Shown here: positions 16,172-24,240 of the stretch, in pieces
Numbering within the stretch: position 1 is the first letter of the stretch
Layout of the letters: the number at the start of each line of letters is the position of its first letter
Source of the DNA: a virus
Length of the DNA stretch: 64,000 nt
Strand: one strand, 5' to 3'
Virus record (IMG/VR): IMGVR_UViG_3300027969_002350
Location: 1-64,000 of that record
The notes under the pieces: model-generated
Told to the model about the DNA's origin: nothing
What the model saw: only the letters and a program-made list of their open reading frames with translations
The model's database searches: none
Program-made: the position numbers and the translations under genes

Positions 16172-17269
16172 ATGAAAATATATATTATTGACTTAGAAGC
16201 AGTAAGCACCCGCTATACTGGTCAGTGGAAAGATCACGTTCCACAATTACTTAGAAAAGCAGGTTACGATGTTCAAGTTATTTCTGGTCCTGAGGATATT
16301 CCTAGTGCCACTACTCCTGGCGCCTTTCTTAATTTCGGCGGCACTAATATCTATAAGTCTAGTCAAGTTGAGCAGATGGGCCGTTTATTTTGCTCCGGAG
16401 CAGTTAAGCCTGGCGATCATTTTTTGTTTACTGACGCTTGGCATCCTGGTATCATAAACTTAAAGTACATGAGTGAACTACTAGATATTCCAGTAGTTAC
16501 ACATGGGTTATGGCATGCCGGTAGTTACGATCCTCAAGATTTCCTTGGACGTCTTGTTGGTAATAAACCTTGGGTTAGGCATGCTGAGAAGAGTTTCTTC
16601 TACGCATTTGATCACAATTATTTTGCCACAGACTTTCATATCAAAATGTTCTATACAAATTTACTAAATGATTATCCTACAGAGAATCCTTGGTTTAGTG
16701 AACACCTTGACGAAATATTAAAAGGTGAGGATCCTAGATTTGTTCGCACCGGTTGGCCTATGGAGTATATGAATGATACTTTAAGTTTATACAAAGGTAT
16801 GCCTAAACGTGACCTTATTGTATTTCCCCATCGCATCGCTCCTGAGAAACAAGTTGAAATCTTCCGTGATTTAAAAACTCATTTACCACAATATGAATTT
16901 GTAGTATGTCAGGATCGGCAACTTACTAAGAATGAATATCACACATTATTAGGAGAAGCTAAAATTGTGTTTAGTTGTAGTCTACAAGAAACACTGGGCA
17001 TTGGCTGTTATGAAGGTGCAATAGTTGATGCTATTCCTATGGTGCCAGATAGACTAAGCTACAGTGAAATGTATTTAGATGTATTCAAATATGATAGTAA
17101 ATGGAGTGAATCATGGGAGGCTTATAATGTTTACCGTCCAGACTTGTGCCGCGCTATTATGACACACATGGATTATTATGACACTCGTTTATCATTGCTC
17201 AAACAACAAACGGCTAGTTTAACAACTAATTTCTTTAGCGCAGGAGATATGTTAAGGAATATAAAATGA
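16172..17269 (+). CDS. Glycosyltransferase, GT-B type
   Basis: 365 aa. The C-terminal half has the GT-B donor-binding pattern: VFPHRIAPEKQVEIFRDL, then LPQYEFVVCQDRQ, then KIVFSCSLQETLGIGCYEGA (the E-x7-E-like region) and IPMVPDRLSYSEMY. The N-terminal half has a Rossmann-like start (MKIYIIDLEAVSTRYTG). Such enzymes move a sugar from a nucleotide donor to a glycan, protein or DNA base. It is followed by a cytidylyltransferase and a sugar dehydrogenase, so nucleotide-sugar use is likely. The acceptor is unknown. Confidence 0.75.
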   Translation: MKIYIIDLEAVSTRYTGQWKDHVPQLLRKAGYDVQVISGPEDIPSATTPGAFLNFGGTNIYKSSQVEQMGRLFCSGAVKPGDHFLFTDAWHPGIINLKYMSELLDIPVVTHGLWHAGSYDPQDFLGRLVGNKPWVRHAEKSFFYAFDHNYFATDFHIKMFYTNLLNDYPTENPWFSEHLDEILKGEDPRFVRTGWPMEYMNDTLSLYKGMPKRDLIVFPHRIAPEKQVEIFRDLKTHLPQYEFVVCQDRQLTKNEYHTLLGEAKIVFSCSLQETLGIGCYEGAIVDAIPMVPDRLSYSEMYLDVFKYDSKWSESWEAYNVYRPDLCRAIMTHMDYYDTRLSLLKQQTASLTTNFFSAGDMLRNIK

Positions 17270-17613
17270 TTAAAATACAAAGTTATGGTCCGGTACCTAG
17301 TTGGTATCAAGTTGATAACAATTATAACCTACCTGGTATTACTGGCGCTGTTCAATGGAATGGTCACGGTAAATGTTTTGAAGTTAGTATTGGTACTGGC
17401 TGGCAACGTATTGACAATACTGTTCAAATACAGCATAATGCAGATTTACAAAAAATTATTGCATGGGCAAATATAAAAATGTCCGAAGAAGAAAAAATGC
17501 AGGACTTGCGTAGTAAATACCCAGCACTAGATGAGGCATACAATCATTTAGAATTAATTAAAGCATTGGTTACATCTGGATCAGAAGAAAACAGCGTACA
17601 AACAAGCCCATGA
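17266..17613 (+). CDS. Phage hypothetical protein, tail-appendage-like pattern
   Basis: 115 aa, ATGA overlap with the glycosyltransferase. The first half (GITGAVQWNGHGKCFEVSIG, then GWQRIDNT) resembles the tip of phage tail-fibre-related proteins. The C-terminal part (QDLRSKYPALDEAYNHLELI) parallels the KYPYIRDVAHSWMMEKL end of the protein at 20678-21043. The shared tail suggests a common family. The role is unknown. Confidence 0.6.
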   Translation: MIKIQSYGPVPSWYQVDNNYNLPGITGAVQWNGHGKCFEVSIGTGWQRIDNTVQIQHNADLQKIIAWANIKMSEEEKMQDLRSKYPALDEAYNHLELIKALVTSGSEENSVQTSP

Positions 17614-18080
17614 TATTCAACAAAGTTAAAGACTTAAAGGCCAAAGGCCTTAAGATAGGAATTACATTTAGCACGTTTGATTTACTTCATGCCGGACATA
17701 TTGCTATGCTAGCAGAAGCAAAGAATCATTGTGATTACTTAATCTGCGGTATTCAAACTGACCCTACTATTGATAGGCCAGAGAGTAAAAATCCTCCGGT
17801 CCAAAGTATAGTAGAAAGACAAATACAATTATCAGCAGTACGCTACGTTGACGAAACAGTGGTATATCAAACTGAAAAAGACTTAGAAGATATTTTACTT
17901 ACATTGCCAATTGATGTTCGTATCCTAGGAATAGAATATGCAGAAAAAGATTTTACTGGCAAAAATATATGTTTTGACCGAGGCATTGAATTAGTATTCA
18001 ATCAAAGGGATCATAGCTTTAGCTCTAGTAACTTGAGAAAGCGTGTGGCCCACGCAGAAATGATTAAGGAAATAAAATGA
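17610..18080 (+). CDS. Cytidylyltransferase-like nucleotidyltransferase (TagD/GlmU-like fold)
   Basis: 156 aa, typical for the family. The nucleotide-binding motif HxGH is seen in STFDLLHAGHIAML (HAGH 27-30), and the C-terminal SSSNLRKR corresponds to the ISTTxxR motif. These enzymes couple CTP to a phosphorylated alcohol or sugar, as in CDP-glycerol or ADP-heptose synthesis. Together with the flanking glycosyltransferase and dehydrogenase it suggests activated sugar synthesis. The exact substrate cannot be told from sequence. Confidence 0.85.
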   Translation: MIFNKVKDLKAKGLKIGITFSTFDLLHAGHIAMLAEAKNHCDYLICGIQTDPTIDRPESKNPPVQSIVERQIQLSAVRYVDETVVYQTEKDLEDILLTLPIDVRILGIEYAEKDFTGKNICFDRGIELVFNQRDHSFSSSNLRKRVAHAEMIKEIK

Positions 18081-19000
18081 GAATTGGTATTATTGGTTAT
18101 GGATTTGTGGGATCAGCAGTTGCGGCTGCTCACGATAGAAATGTGTTGATGATTAACGATCCTGGTAAGTTTGAAGAATGGCAACAATATACCGTAGAGC
18201 AAATTAAAGAAAACTGTGGATGGATTTATGTATGTTTGCCTACAGCACAAAATGAAGATGGAAGTTGTGATACCAGTATTTTAGATGCTATGTTAGAACA
18301 ACTCAAAGACTACGAAGGTTTTGTTATTAGCAAAAGTACAGCACCTCCTAAATGGTACAAAGACATTTTTGATAACTGTGGAATGAACAAAAAGTATAAG
18401 TTTAAATTTGTTCACATGCCAGAATTCTTGACTGCTAAAAATGCCATACAAGACTACATGCATCCAAAAATTATTGTTATTGGTGGCAACCCTATACATA
18501 CCAGTGTTATAACCACGCACGTTATTAACAGTGACTTAACTTACAAAAGTAAAGCTAGAATAGTTAGAACAGATATTGGTAGTGCGGCCGCTATGAAATA
18601 TTATGCCAACAGTTGGTTGGCTACCAAAGTTATCTATAATAATCAATTTGCTAAGTGGTGTGAATCACAAGGCGTTGTGTGGAATGATGTTACTGAAATC
18701 CTTGCACAAGATAATAGATTGGGCAACACACATTATAATGTGCCGGGAGAAAATGGTGATGTTGGCTATGCTGGATATTGTTTTCCAAAAGATATTGCTG
18801 CCATACTTAAAATTGCAGATGACAATGGCGTAGATATGAGTCTATTGAAATCTCAAGTTGAAATCAATGATGCTATGCGTGAAGCGCAACGAATACAACG
18901 AGAAGAAGAAGCTGCCAGGATCAAAGCATTCCCGCAACGTCGTAGAAGAGATGAACTTCCTCCATATAATCCAAACGCTAACAACCGTAGAAGACGTTGA
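18077..19000 (+). CDS. UDP-glucose/GDP-mannose dehydrogenase family protein
   Basis: 307 aa, shorter than the usual 390-450 aa. The NAD-binding GYGFVG (7-12), the central helix AAMKYYANSWLATKVIYNNQFA (from about 170) and the catalytic Cys in GYAGYCFPKD (C235) are present. The C-terminal UDP-binding domain is missing and replaced by an Arg-rich tail (QRRRRDELPPYNPNANNRRRR, shortened here as RRRR ends). Whether it still oxidises a nucleotide sugar to a uronic acid is open. It overlaps the cytidylyltransferase stop by 4 nt. Confidence 0.8.
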   Translation: MRIGIIGYGFVGSAVAAAHDRNVLMINDPGKFEEWQQYTVEQIKENCGWIYVCLPTAQNEDGSCDTSILDAMLEQLKDYEGFVISKSTAPPKWYKDIFDNCGMNKKYKFKFVHMPEFLTAKNAIQDYMHPKIIVIGGNPIHTSVITTHVINSDLTYKSKARIVRTDIGSAAAMKYYANSWLATKVIYNNQFAKWCESQGVVWNDVTEILAQDNRLGNTHYNVPGENGDVGYAGYCFPKDIAAILKIADDNGVDMSLLKSQVEINDAMREAQRIQREEEAARIKAFPQRRRRDELPPYNPNANNRRRR

Positions 19001-19025
19001 CAAGACCTAAATAATCATGTATAAT
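18997..19025 (+). promoter_or_regulatory. Sigma70-type promoter for folE
   Basis: TTGACA (18997-19002), 17 nt, TATAAT (19020-19025). The -35 box overlaps the end of the dehydrogenase gene. The leader before the ATG at 19045 is about 13 nt and contains ATGGAG. Confidence 0.85.
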
Positions 19026-19044
19026 ACTAATATGGAGACTTTAT

Positions 19045-19872
19045 ATGCAACCTGTATTTAAAAAAGATGAGCTCATTCACGGGACCATTTTAAAATTTAA
19101 ACAAGACAAAATTGAAGAAGTAATAGATATGACTGATAAAAACGAACCGGTGACATTACAAAACATAGACGACAAGGGCTACGAAGAAGCGTATTTTGCA
19201 GATGTTATCCGCACTAAGATGAAACGTGACAACAAACGCTTTTGGGCAGGTGACAATATCAGTGACTACTTACACGAAGGTGATGTAGAAAAACTAATCG
19301 ACGAAGCAACAGAAGCATTTGAACTAGTGCTAGATCGTTTGCTCATTGATAGAGAGAATGATCCTAATAGTAAAGGTACAGCAAGACGTCTTGCTAAAAT
19401 GTATTTTAATGAAATTATGGCAGGTAGATATGAACAAGCACCAGACGCAACAGCATTTCCAAACGATTCTGCAGACCGCTACGAAGGTATGCTCGTGGTA
19501 CGTAGTGAGTTACGTTCCATGTGTTCTCATCATCACCAGCCTGTTAGTGGGGTTGCCTACATCGGTATCCTTGCCGCTAATAAACTTATTGGTTTATCTA
19601 AGTATACTAGAATAGCACAATGGTGTGCTAGACGAGGTACGCTTCAAGAAGAACTAGCCAATGATATTGCTAAAGAGATTACGAAAGCTACAGACTCTGA
19701 AAGCGTGGGCGTGTATTTAAGGATGACTCATGGGTGTTGCGAAAATAGGGGTATCATGGCTCACGATAGTTCAACAACTACTACAGTACTTAAAGGTGCA
19801 TTTAGTCAAGATGTTGGTACAAAGAAAGAGTTTTTTGATACCTTGAGTTTACAAGAATCTAATAAGAGATAA
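19045..19872 (+). CDS. folE: GTP cyclohydrolase I (FolE)
   Basis: 275 aa. The zinc site is visible: C160 and H162-164 in MCSHHHQPVSG, and C231/C232 in HGCCENRG, with the core helices KGTARRLAKMYFNEIM and SKYTRIAQWCARRG. FolE converts GTP to 7,8-dihydroneopterin triphosphate, the first step of folate and of 7-deazaguanine (queuosine-type) synthesis. In this phage the QueE, QueD-like and DpdA-like genes point to the deazaguanine branch. The first 50 residues before the core are an extension of unknown role. It has its own promoter. Confidence 0.95.
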   Translation: MQPVFKKDELIHGTILKFKQDKIEEVIDMTDKNEPVTLQNIDDKGYEEAYFADVIRTKMKRDNKRFWAGDNISDYLHEGDVEKLIDEATEAFELVLDRLLIDRENDPNSKGTARRLAKMYFNEIMAGRYEQAPDATAFPNDSADRYEGMLVVRSELRSMCSHHHQPVSGVAYIGILAANKLIGLSKYTRIAQWCARRGTLQEELANDIAKEITKATDSESVGVYLRMTHGCCENRGIMAHDSSTTTTVLKGAFSQDVGTKKEFFDTLSLQESNKR

Positions 19873-19877
19873 TACAT

Positions 19878-20468
19878 ATGATAGTAACTAGTCTTCCACG
19901 AAGCGGATCAACCAAATTCTGCACTGACTTATCAGTGAATTTAAAATTGCCACTGCATGACGAGATATTTGAATATGAGGTGGCAATAGACCATAAAGAA
20001 AAATTACATCAAATTTCAGATGCACCTGCTTCCTCTAAGGATATTATATTTTTAAAATCTCTAAACTTTAAAGAATGTGTGATTAATAATCATGAAATTT
20101 CATTCTTTACTTTAGAAAATACAGATATATTTGTATCTAGAAAAAATATACAAAATTCTATTTGGTCCTGGATCGAATATATTGATCGATATATTGATAT
20201 CTACTTATCGGAAAAAACAAAATTAGATCGATTATCAATAGAATTTAATAATAGAAAACATGCTATAATACATGGACAGTTAGAAAGATTGCTAAAACGT
20301 ACACGATACTTTTATGAATACTGTATTGTTACTAATAAAGAGATAATTGTGCCTGACCTAATTTACAGGAGTAATGAAGATGTTAGAGAAAAATTTAAAA
20401 TGTTCTCGAGTCAAATAATTGAATTTAAAAATCAACTAGTACTGCCTAGTGGATTTATATACGAATAA
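19878..20468 (+). CDS. Sulfotransferase domain protein
   Basis: 196 aa. The N-terminal SLPRSGSTKFC is the 5'-phosphosulfate-binding loop typical of PAPS-dependent sulfotransferases, and VSRKNIQNSIWSWIEY fits the 3'-phosphate-binding R...S region. The protein is short compared with typical 250-300 aa enzymes. It starts 5 nt after folE. The acceptor is unknown; together with the sugar genes a sulfated glycan is possible. Confidence 0.75.
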   Translation: MIVTSLPRSGSTKFCTDLSVNLKLPLHDEIFEYEVAIDHKEKLHQISDAPASSKDIIFLKSLNFKECVINNHEISFFTLENTDIFVSRKNIQNSIWSWIEYIDRYIDIYLSEKTKLDRLSIEFNNRKHAIIHGQLERLLKRTRYFYEYCIVTNKEIIVPDLIYRSNEDVREKFKMFSSQIIEFKNQLVLPSGFIYE

Positions 20469-20481
20469 TAAAGAATTTAAG

Positions 20482-20691
20482 ATGAAAGATCCAGCAATAG
20501 AATTAAAAGTCGCAGACTTAAAAGTATTAGTTGACCAAGTAAATCAAATTATGAGTGACCTTCAAGACTTGAACGTAGAAGTTAGAATTGCTTATGTTGA
20601 TAAAAATGAACCAGGTCATACCACTGAATTTGGACCAGCTAGACAAAGTATTAAACTGTGGAAAGTAGAAGAGCGGAATGGCTACATCTAA
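20482..20691 (+). CDS. Small phage hypothetical protein
   Basis: 69 aa from the ATG at 20482 (MKDPAIELKVADLKV); an in-frame upstream start would overlap the sulfotransferase. The N-terminal half is a predicted amphipathic helix (VLVDQVNQIMSDLQDLNVEV). Overlaps the next start by 14 nt. No function is recognised. Confidence 0.6.
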   Translation: MKDPAIELKVADLKVLVDQVNQIMSDLQDLNVEVRIAYVDKNEPGHTTEFGPARQSIKLWKVEERNGYI

Positions 20692-21043
20692 TATACATCC
20701 AGGTTATGGCGCTGTTCCTCCAAGCCATAATCTTCCACCGTACGTAGGTTCTGCAGGACAAGTTCTAACTGCTAATGGTATGAATGGTACTAGTTGGTCC
20801 AAGCCCATGCAACATACTAATGCTGTTCAAATTGGTAATCCTGATCCTGTTATTACATTTAAATTGGATGGTGACATAGTAACCAAGGCAGGAACTATTA
20901 CAGCAGATGATTGGATAACTACTATCAAAGTTATGAAACAGTTAGTCATGGATATGAGTCAAGATGAGGAATTAGTATCTAAATATCCGTATATACGTGA
21001 TGTGGCACATTCCTGGATGATGGAAAAACTTAAAGGAGAATGA
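20678..21043 (+). CDS. Phage protein with tail-fibre-like motif
   Basis: 121 aa. The section GSAGQVLTANGMNGTSW is a motif repeated in many phage tail-fibre and receptor-binding proteins. The C-terminal KYPYIRDVAHSWMMEKL parallels the protein at 17266-17613. The central part (VITFKLDGDIVTKAG) is beta-rich. Likely a virion-related or accessory structural protein; no firm assignment. Confidence 0.6.
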   Translation: MATSNIHPGYGAVPPSHNLPPYVGSAGQVLTANGMNGTSWSKPMQHTNAVQIGNPDPVITFKLDGDIVTKAGTITADDWITTIKVMKQLVMDMSQDEELVSKYPYIRDVAHSWMMEKLKGE

Positions 21044-21044
21044 T

Positions 21045-21251
21045 ATGGCAAAAGTAAAAACAAATAAAATCAGCGATAAATTAGCCAAGGTAAACGATAG
21101 CTTTACTATTAATATGTATGACAATGGCTTTATGTTAGAAATTGCAGGCAATGATCATAAAGAAGATTGGGCTAGTGCTAAAATTGTATGTACAAGTATG
21201 GCAGATCTTGTTGAGCTTATTCAAGAAGCAACAGAACTAGAAAGAAGTTAA
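21045..21251 (+). CDS. Small phage hypothetical protein
   Basis: 68 aa, ribosome site AAAGGAGAATG beside the ATG at 21045. Mixed alpha/beta sequence (FTINMYDNGFMLEIAGND); no motif recognised. It lies in a tight run with its neighbours. Confidence 0.6.
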   Translation: MAKVKTNKISDKLAKVNDSFTINMYDNGFMLEIAGNDHKEDWASAKIVCTSMADLVELIQEATELERS

Positions 21252-21253
21252 TC

Positions 21254-21763
21254 ATGGCATTTTGGACTATTAGGACTCATTATAAAAAATCTTGCGAACA
21301 GCACGAACATTTTTACAATCGTAAAATTGATGGTGCAAAAATTATTGTCAAAGACGGTTACCGTAGTGCAGAATTTACCATCGAAACTACAGACGATAAA
21401 TTTCCTGCTATTGAGTTTTCAGAAGTGCCAGGTGGCGACGGCAAGAAAGACAGCGTAGACTTATTCAGTCTTGTGGGAGAAAACATTGACTCAACTGACC
21501 TTATTGAAATGTACGACGGCGGCTGCTGGGGCGATATTGAAATTGAAGGTATCGACGACGAAGATGAAATAGAACGTCTAACAGATCTTATCAACGAAGA
21601 TGGTTCATATGCTTTAGAAGATGATGAAGATGGTGACTGGTATCTTAGCGACACTGAATGTTGGGTATGGGGTCCAATAAAAATTGAAGATGAGGCGGGC
21701 AATGTACGTATTATCATTGCAGATGAAGATGGCAATGTCATTGACTTTGAAGGAGACGAATAA
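21254..21763 (+). CDS. Acidic phage hypothetical protein
   Basis: 169 aa, very acidic in the C-terminal half (many Asp/Glu from residue 100 on, such as IEGIDDEDEIERLTDL). Acidic phage proteins are sometimes DNA mimics that block nucleases, but here nothing more than composition supports that. It overlaps the next gene by 1 nt (TAATG). Confidence 0.6.
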   Translation: MAFWTIRTHYKKSCEQHEHFYNRKIDGAKIIVKDGYRSAEFTIETTDDKFPAIEFSEVPGGDGKKDSVDLFSLVGENIDSTDLIEMYDGGCWGDIEIEGIDDEDEIERLTDLINEDGSYALEDDEDGDWYLSDTECWVWGPIKIEDEAGNVRIIIADEDGNVIDFEGDE

Positions 21764-22065
21764 TGGCAACAAAAAAGAAAACTAAAGTAGAAGAAGTCAA
21801 AGTAAAAAAACCTTCTAAGAAAAAAACAAAGGACAGTATCACTCTAGATATGCCTGGAACTATTGGTGGTGCTAAACTAGTATTTCCGGAAACTAAAGTT
21901 GTAAAAGGTAGTCACTTAACTATCACATACACTAACGGTTATCCTGAGAAATTAGAATGGGATGATGAAGCATTGATACGTGATGTTCGTCAGGCATTAC
22001 TAAAAGCAGAAAGTAACGTTCCTGCTACAGCAGAAACTAAACCAAAGAAGAGCAAAGCAAAATGA
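21763..22065 (+). CDS. Lys-rich phage hypothetical protein
   Basis: 100 aa with basic, low-complexity termini (KKKTKVEEVKVKKPSKKK at the start, KPKKSKAK at the end) around a small ordered core (KGSHLTITYTNGYPEKLEWDD). The basic tails could contact nucleic acid. It is flanked by an acidic protein upstream and a HIT protein downstream, in overlapping frames. Confidence 0.6.
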   Translation: MATKKKTKVEEVKVKKPSKKKTKDSITLDMPGTIGGAKLVFPETKVVKGSHLTITYTNGYPEKLEWDDEALIRDVRQALLKAESNVPATAETKPKKSKAK

Positions 22066-22475
22066 AAACAACAGTAACTATATCAGACAATGAAGAATAT
22101 GTAATGGAAGATTTTCCGTGGCGTGACCCAATTAAAGAAAATGAACAAATGGTAGTGTTTATAGACAACTATCCTGTCAGTGAAGCTGGACATTTTCTTT
22201 TTGTACCTAAGACGAATGATATTAAAGACATTGCAGATTGCTTAACTGCCGCTACCAAACAAGGTGCTGCCTTTATGGAAGAGGGCAGATGTGATGGCTT
22301 TAATGTAGGATTGAACTACGGAGAAAGTGCAGGCCAAACTGTTGATTGGCCGCATGTTCATTTAATTCTTCGAGTACTAGGAGACTGTGCCAATCCAAAA
22401 GGCGGGGTAAGAAACGTAATTCCAGGTAAAGGCGATTACACAGCAGATGAAGAACCAACAACTGATTTCTCTTAA
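22062..22475 (+). CDS. HIT (histidine triad) family protein
   Basis: 137 aa. The triad region GQTVDWPHVHLILR aligns with HxHxHxx of HIT hydrolases; the first His is replaced by Trp (W96), while H98, the nucleophile position, and H100 remain. Upstream VVFIDNYPVSEAGHFLFVPK fits the usual substrate-pocket strand (DxxPxxxGHxLxxPK). HIT proteins hydrolyse or transfer nucleotide phosphates. It overlaps its neighbours on both sides. Confidence 0.75.
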   Translation: MKTTVTISDNEEYVMEDFPWRDPIKENEQMVVFIDNYPVSEAGHFLFVPKTNDIKDIADCLTAATKQGAAFMEEGRCDGFNVGLNYGESAGQTVDWPHVHLILRVLGDCANPKGGVRNVIPGKGDYTADEEPTTDFS

Positions 22476-22689
22476 TTTTTGGGAATCTAAACAATTAGAA
22501 TATTGGCTAGAAGACAATTTTCCAGATTGTCGAATTCGTAGCCTTTATGATACCTGGACGGCTCCAGAAGACTCAGAATTGTATGCCATAGAAGGTAACA
22601 TTACACTTGACTTAGAGTGCCTTCTGAAGTTAAAATACAGTGACAGATTAAAAAATTCTAACGCAGGGATAAGACATGGACAAAATTAA
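22447..22689 (+). CDS. Small hypothetical protein upstream of queE
   Basis: 80 aa, overlapping the HIT gene by 29 nt and queE by 14 nt, so translation may be coupled. The sequence is rich in Trp, Leu and acidic residues (YWLEDNFPDCRIRSLYD). No known motif. Confidence 0.5.
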   Translation: MKNQQLISLNFWESKQLEYWLEDNFPDCRIRSLYDTWTAPEDSELYAIEGNITLDLECLLKLKYSDRLKNSNAGIRHGQN

Positions 22690-23536
22690 AGTAAGTGAAA
22701 TCTTTTATAGCGCACAAGGTGAAGGTCGATTTATCGGCGTACCTAGTGTATTCTTCCGTACATTCGGTTGTAACTTTAAATGTGGCGGCTTTGGCTTGCC
22801 AGCAGGTGAAAAGACCTCAGAGCCAGATGACATTGGTGCTAAGGTACATCTATATAAAACGTTTATGGACTTACCCTTAGCACAAACAGGTTGTGACAGT
22901 TATGCTAGTTGGCATCCTGCATTTAAACATCTAAGTCCTTACTATAGTATCGATGAAGCTATTGCAGAAATGTTAAAGCTAACTCCTAATCATGCTTGGA
23001 AACAAGACAACGGCAATGATGTACATCTTGTTATTACAGGTGGCGAGCCATTGCTGGGCTGGCAACAACTATATCCTGACTTGCTCAGTGAAAACAAAAT
23101 GCGTGATCTCGAAAACTTAACCTTCGAGACAAACGGCACTCAGCACTTGCATGAAGACTTTAAACGTTTCTTAACCAATGATTATCATTTGCGTAAAGAT
23201 CAAATTACATTTAGTGTTAGTCCTAAACTAAGTGCCAGTGGTGAATCTTGGAAGGATGCTGTCTGTCCCGAAGTGGTTGCAGAGTATCAAACTCGTGGTT
23301 TTACATATTTAAAGTTTGTTGTTGATAAACTAGAAGACTTTAAAGAAGTAGATGCCGCCACAGCAGAATATAGGGAAGCCGGCTTTAAAGGTCCTGCGTT
23401 TGTTATGCCGGTAGGTGGTACTGATGCGGCCTACTTTGCCAACAGTAAACACATTGCAGACATTGCATTAGAACGAGGTTATCGTTATAGTCCTAGACTA
23501 CACGTAGACATTTGGAGTAATGGGTGGGGAAAATGA
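22676..23536 (+). CDS. queE: 7-carboxy-7-deazaguanine synthase (QueE), radical SAM
   Basis: 286 aa. N-terminal SEIFYSAQGEGRFIGVPS and RTFGCNFKC match QueE; the GGEPL loop (VITGGEPLLGWQQL) binds SAM. The cluster Cys are C32, C36 and C73, giving CX3CX36C instead of the usual CX3CX2C; the third Cys sits in TGCDSYASW, which matches the normal CDTxxxW site, so a 36-residue insert splits the motif. QueE turns 6-carboxytetrahydropterin into 7-carboxy-7-deazaguanine. With FolE and the QueD- and DpdA-like proteins it forms the deazaguanine route. Confidence 0.93.
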   Translation: MDKIKVSEIFYSAQGEGRFIGVPSVFFRTFGCNFKCGGFGLPAGEKTSEPDDIGAKVHLYKTFMDLPLAQTGCDSYASWHPAFKHLSPYYSIDEAIAEMLKLTPNHAWKQDNGNDVHLVITGGEPLLGWQQLYPDLLSENKMRDLENLTFETNGTQHLHEDFKRFLTNDYHLRKDQITFSVSPKLSASGESWKDAVCPEVVAEYQTRGFTYLKFVVDKLEDFKEVDAATAEYREAGFKGPAFVMPVGGTDAAYFANSKHIADIALERGYRYSPRLHVDIWSNGWGK

Positions 23537-23736
23537 CAGAAACTAAAAAAAGAACAGTAGTCAGAATGATTACATATCGCTTAACAGCATGGCTATTCAC
23601 TATATTCTGGACCTATTTGTTTACTGGCGATATCGGAAGCGCCACGGGTTTTGCTACAGTTTTACATCTACTATTAAGCGTAGATTATTATATTCATGAA
23701 CGCATTTGGTTAACAATCAAATGGGGTAAAGAATGA
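23533..23736 (+). CDS. DUF2061 membrane protein
   Basis: 67 aa from the ATG at 23533 (MTETKKRTVVRMITYRL), overlapping the queE stop (ATGA). The pattern RTVVRMITYRL, then FTIFWTYLFTGD, then LHLLLSVDYYIHERIW, then IKWG is characteristic of DUF2061, which has two hydrophobic segments. The function of this family is unknown. It probably sits in the inner membrane. Confidence 0.85.
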   Translation: MTETKKRTVVRMITYRLTAWLFTIFWTYLFTGDIGSATGFATVLHLLLSVDYYIHERIWLTIKWGKE

Positions 23737-24089
23737 AAGCACAACCGCCTGCACAAGGCATAATGTTCGATGGTGACTATGGAAACTGTCAAGCATACAC
23801 CATTGCCTGCGACTGTCACAGTGGAGATCATCAAGTTCATATGTGGATTGAACTTACAGGGGACGATGACCTCAAAGATATAGAAATGACATTCTATGTA
23901 AATACCACTACACCATTCTGGAGAGAAGGATTTAGCCGTATTAAAAGTGCATGGGATATTTTAATTAACGGGTATAGAGAAGATCAACATACATTGATTT
24001 TAAACAAACAGGCAGCATTGAATGTTGCTAGTACTATTAATCGAGTGGTAAAAGAATTAGAGGAAAAGAAAAATGGAAGTTCAACCTAA
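23733..24089 (+). CDS. Conserved phage hypothetical protein
   Basis: 118 aa. ATGA overlap with the DUF2061 gene. It contains ACDCHSGDHQVHMWIEL, a Cys/His cluster that could bind a metal, and NKQAALNVASTINRVVKELEEKK as a C-terminal helix. It probably belongs to a small family found in T4-like marine phages (from memory). Function unknown. Confidence 0.65.
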   Translation: MKAQPPAQGIMFDGDYGNCQAYTIACDCHSGDHQVHMWIELTGDDDLKDIEMTFYVNTTTPFWREGFSRIKSAWDILINGYREDQHTLILNKQAALNVASTINRVVKELEEKKNGSST

Positions 24090-24240
24090 AGATACAAGTA
24101 AGGGACATTTCTATGTTAGCCTTGTTAAAAGTGCATTACGTATCATTGCAGGTCTAGCATTAATTCAAGGTATGATATGTGAGGCGGGTGCATTTCTTGT
24201 TGCCGCAGAAATATTAGGCGTTGTTGAGGAATTAGTATGA
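24073..24240 (+). CDS. Small membrane protein (55 aa)
   Basis: 55 aa, ATG at 24073 with the upstream AGGAAAAGAAAA acting as ribosome site. It has one long hydrophobic stretch (LRIIAGLALIQGMIC, then EAGAFLVAAEILGVV) that could span the membrane once or as a hairpin. It overlaps the previous gene by 17 nt and the next by 4 nt, so it is expressed within the same unit. Confidence 0.6.
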   Translation: MEVQPKDTSKGHFYVSLVKSALRIIAGLALIQGMICEAGAFLVAAEILGVVEELV

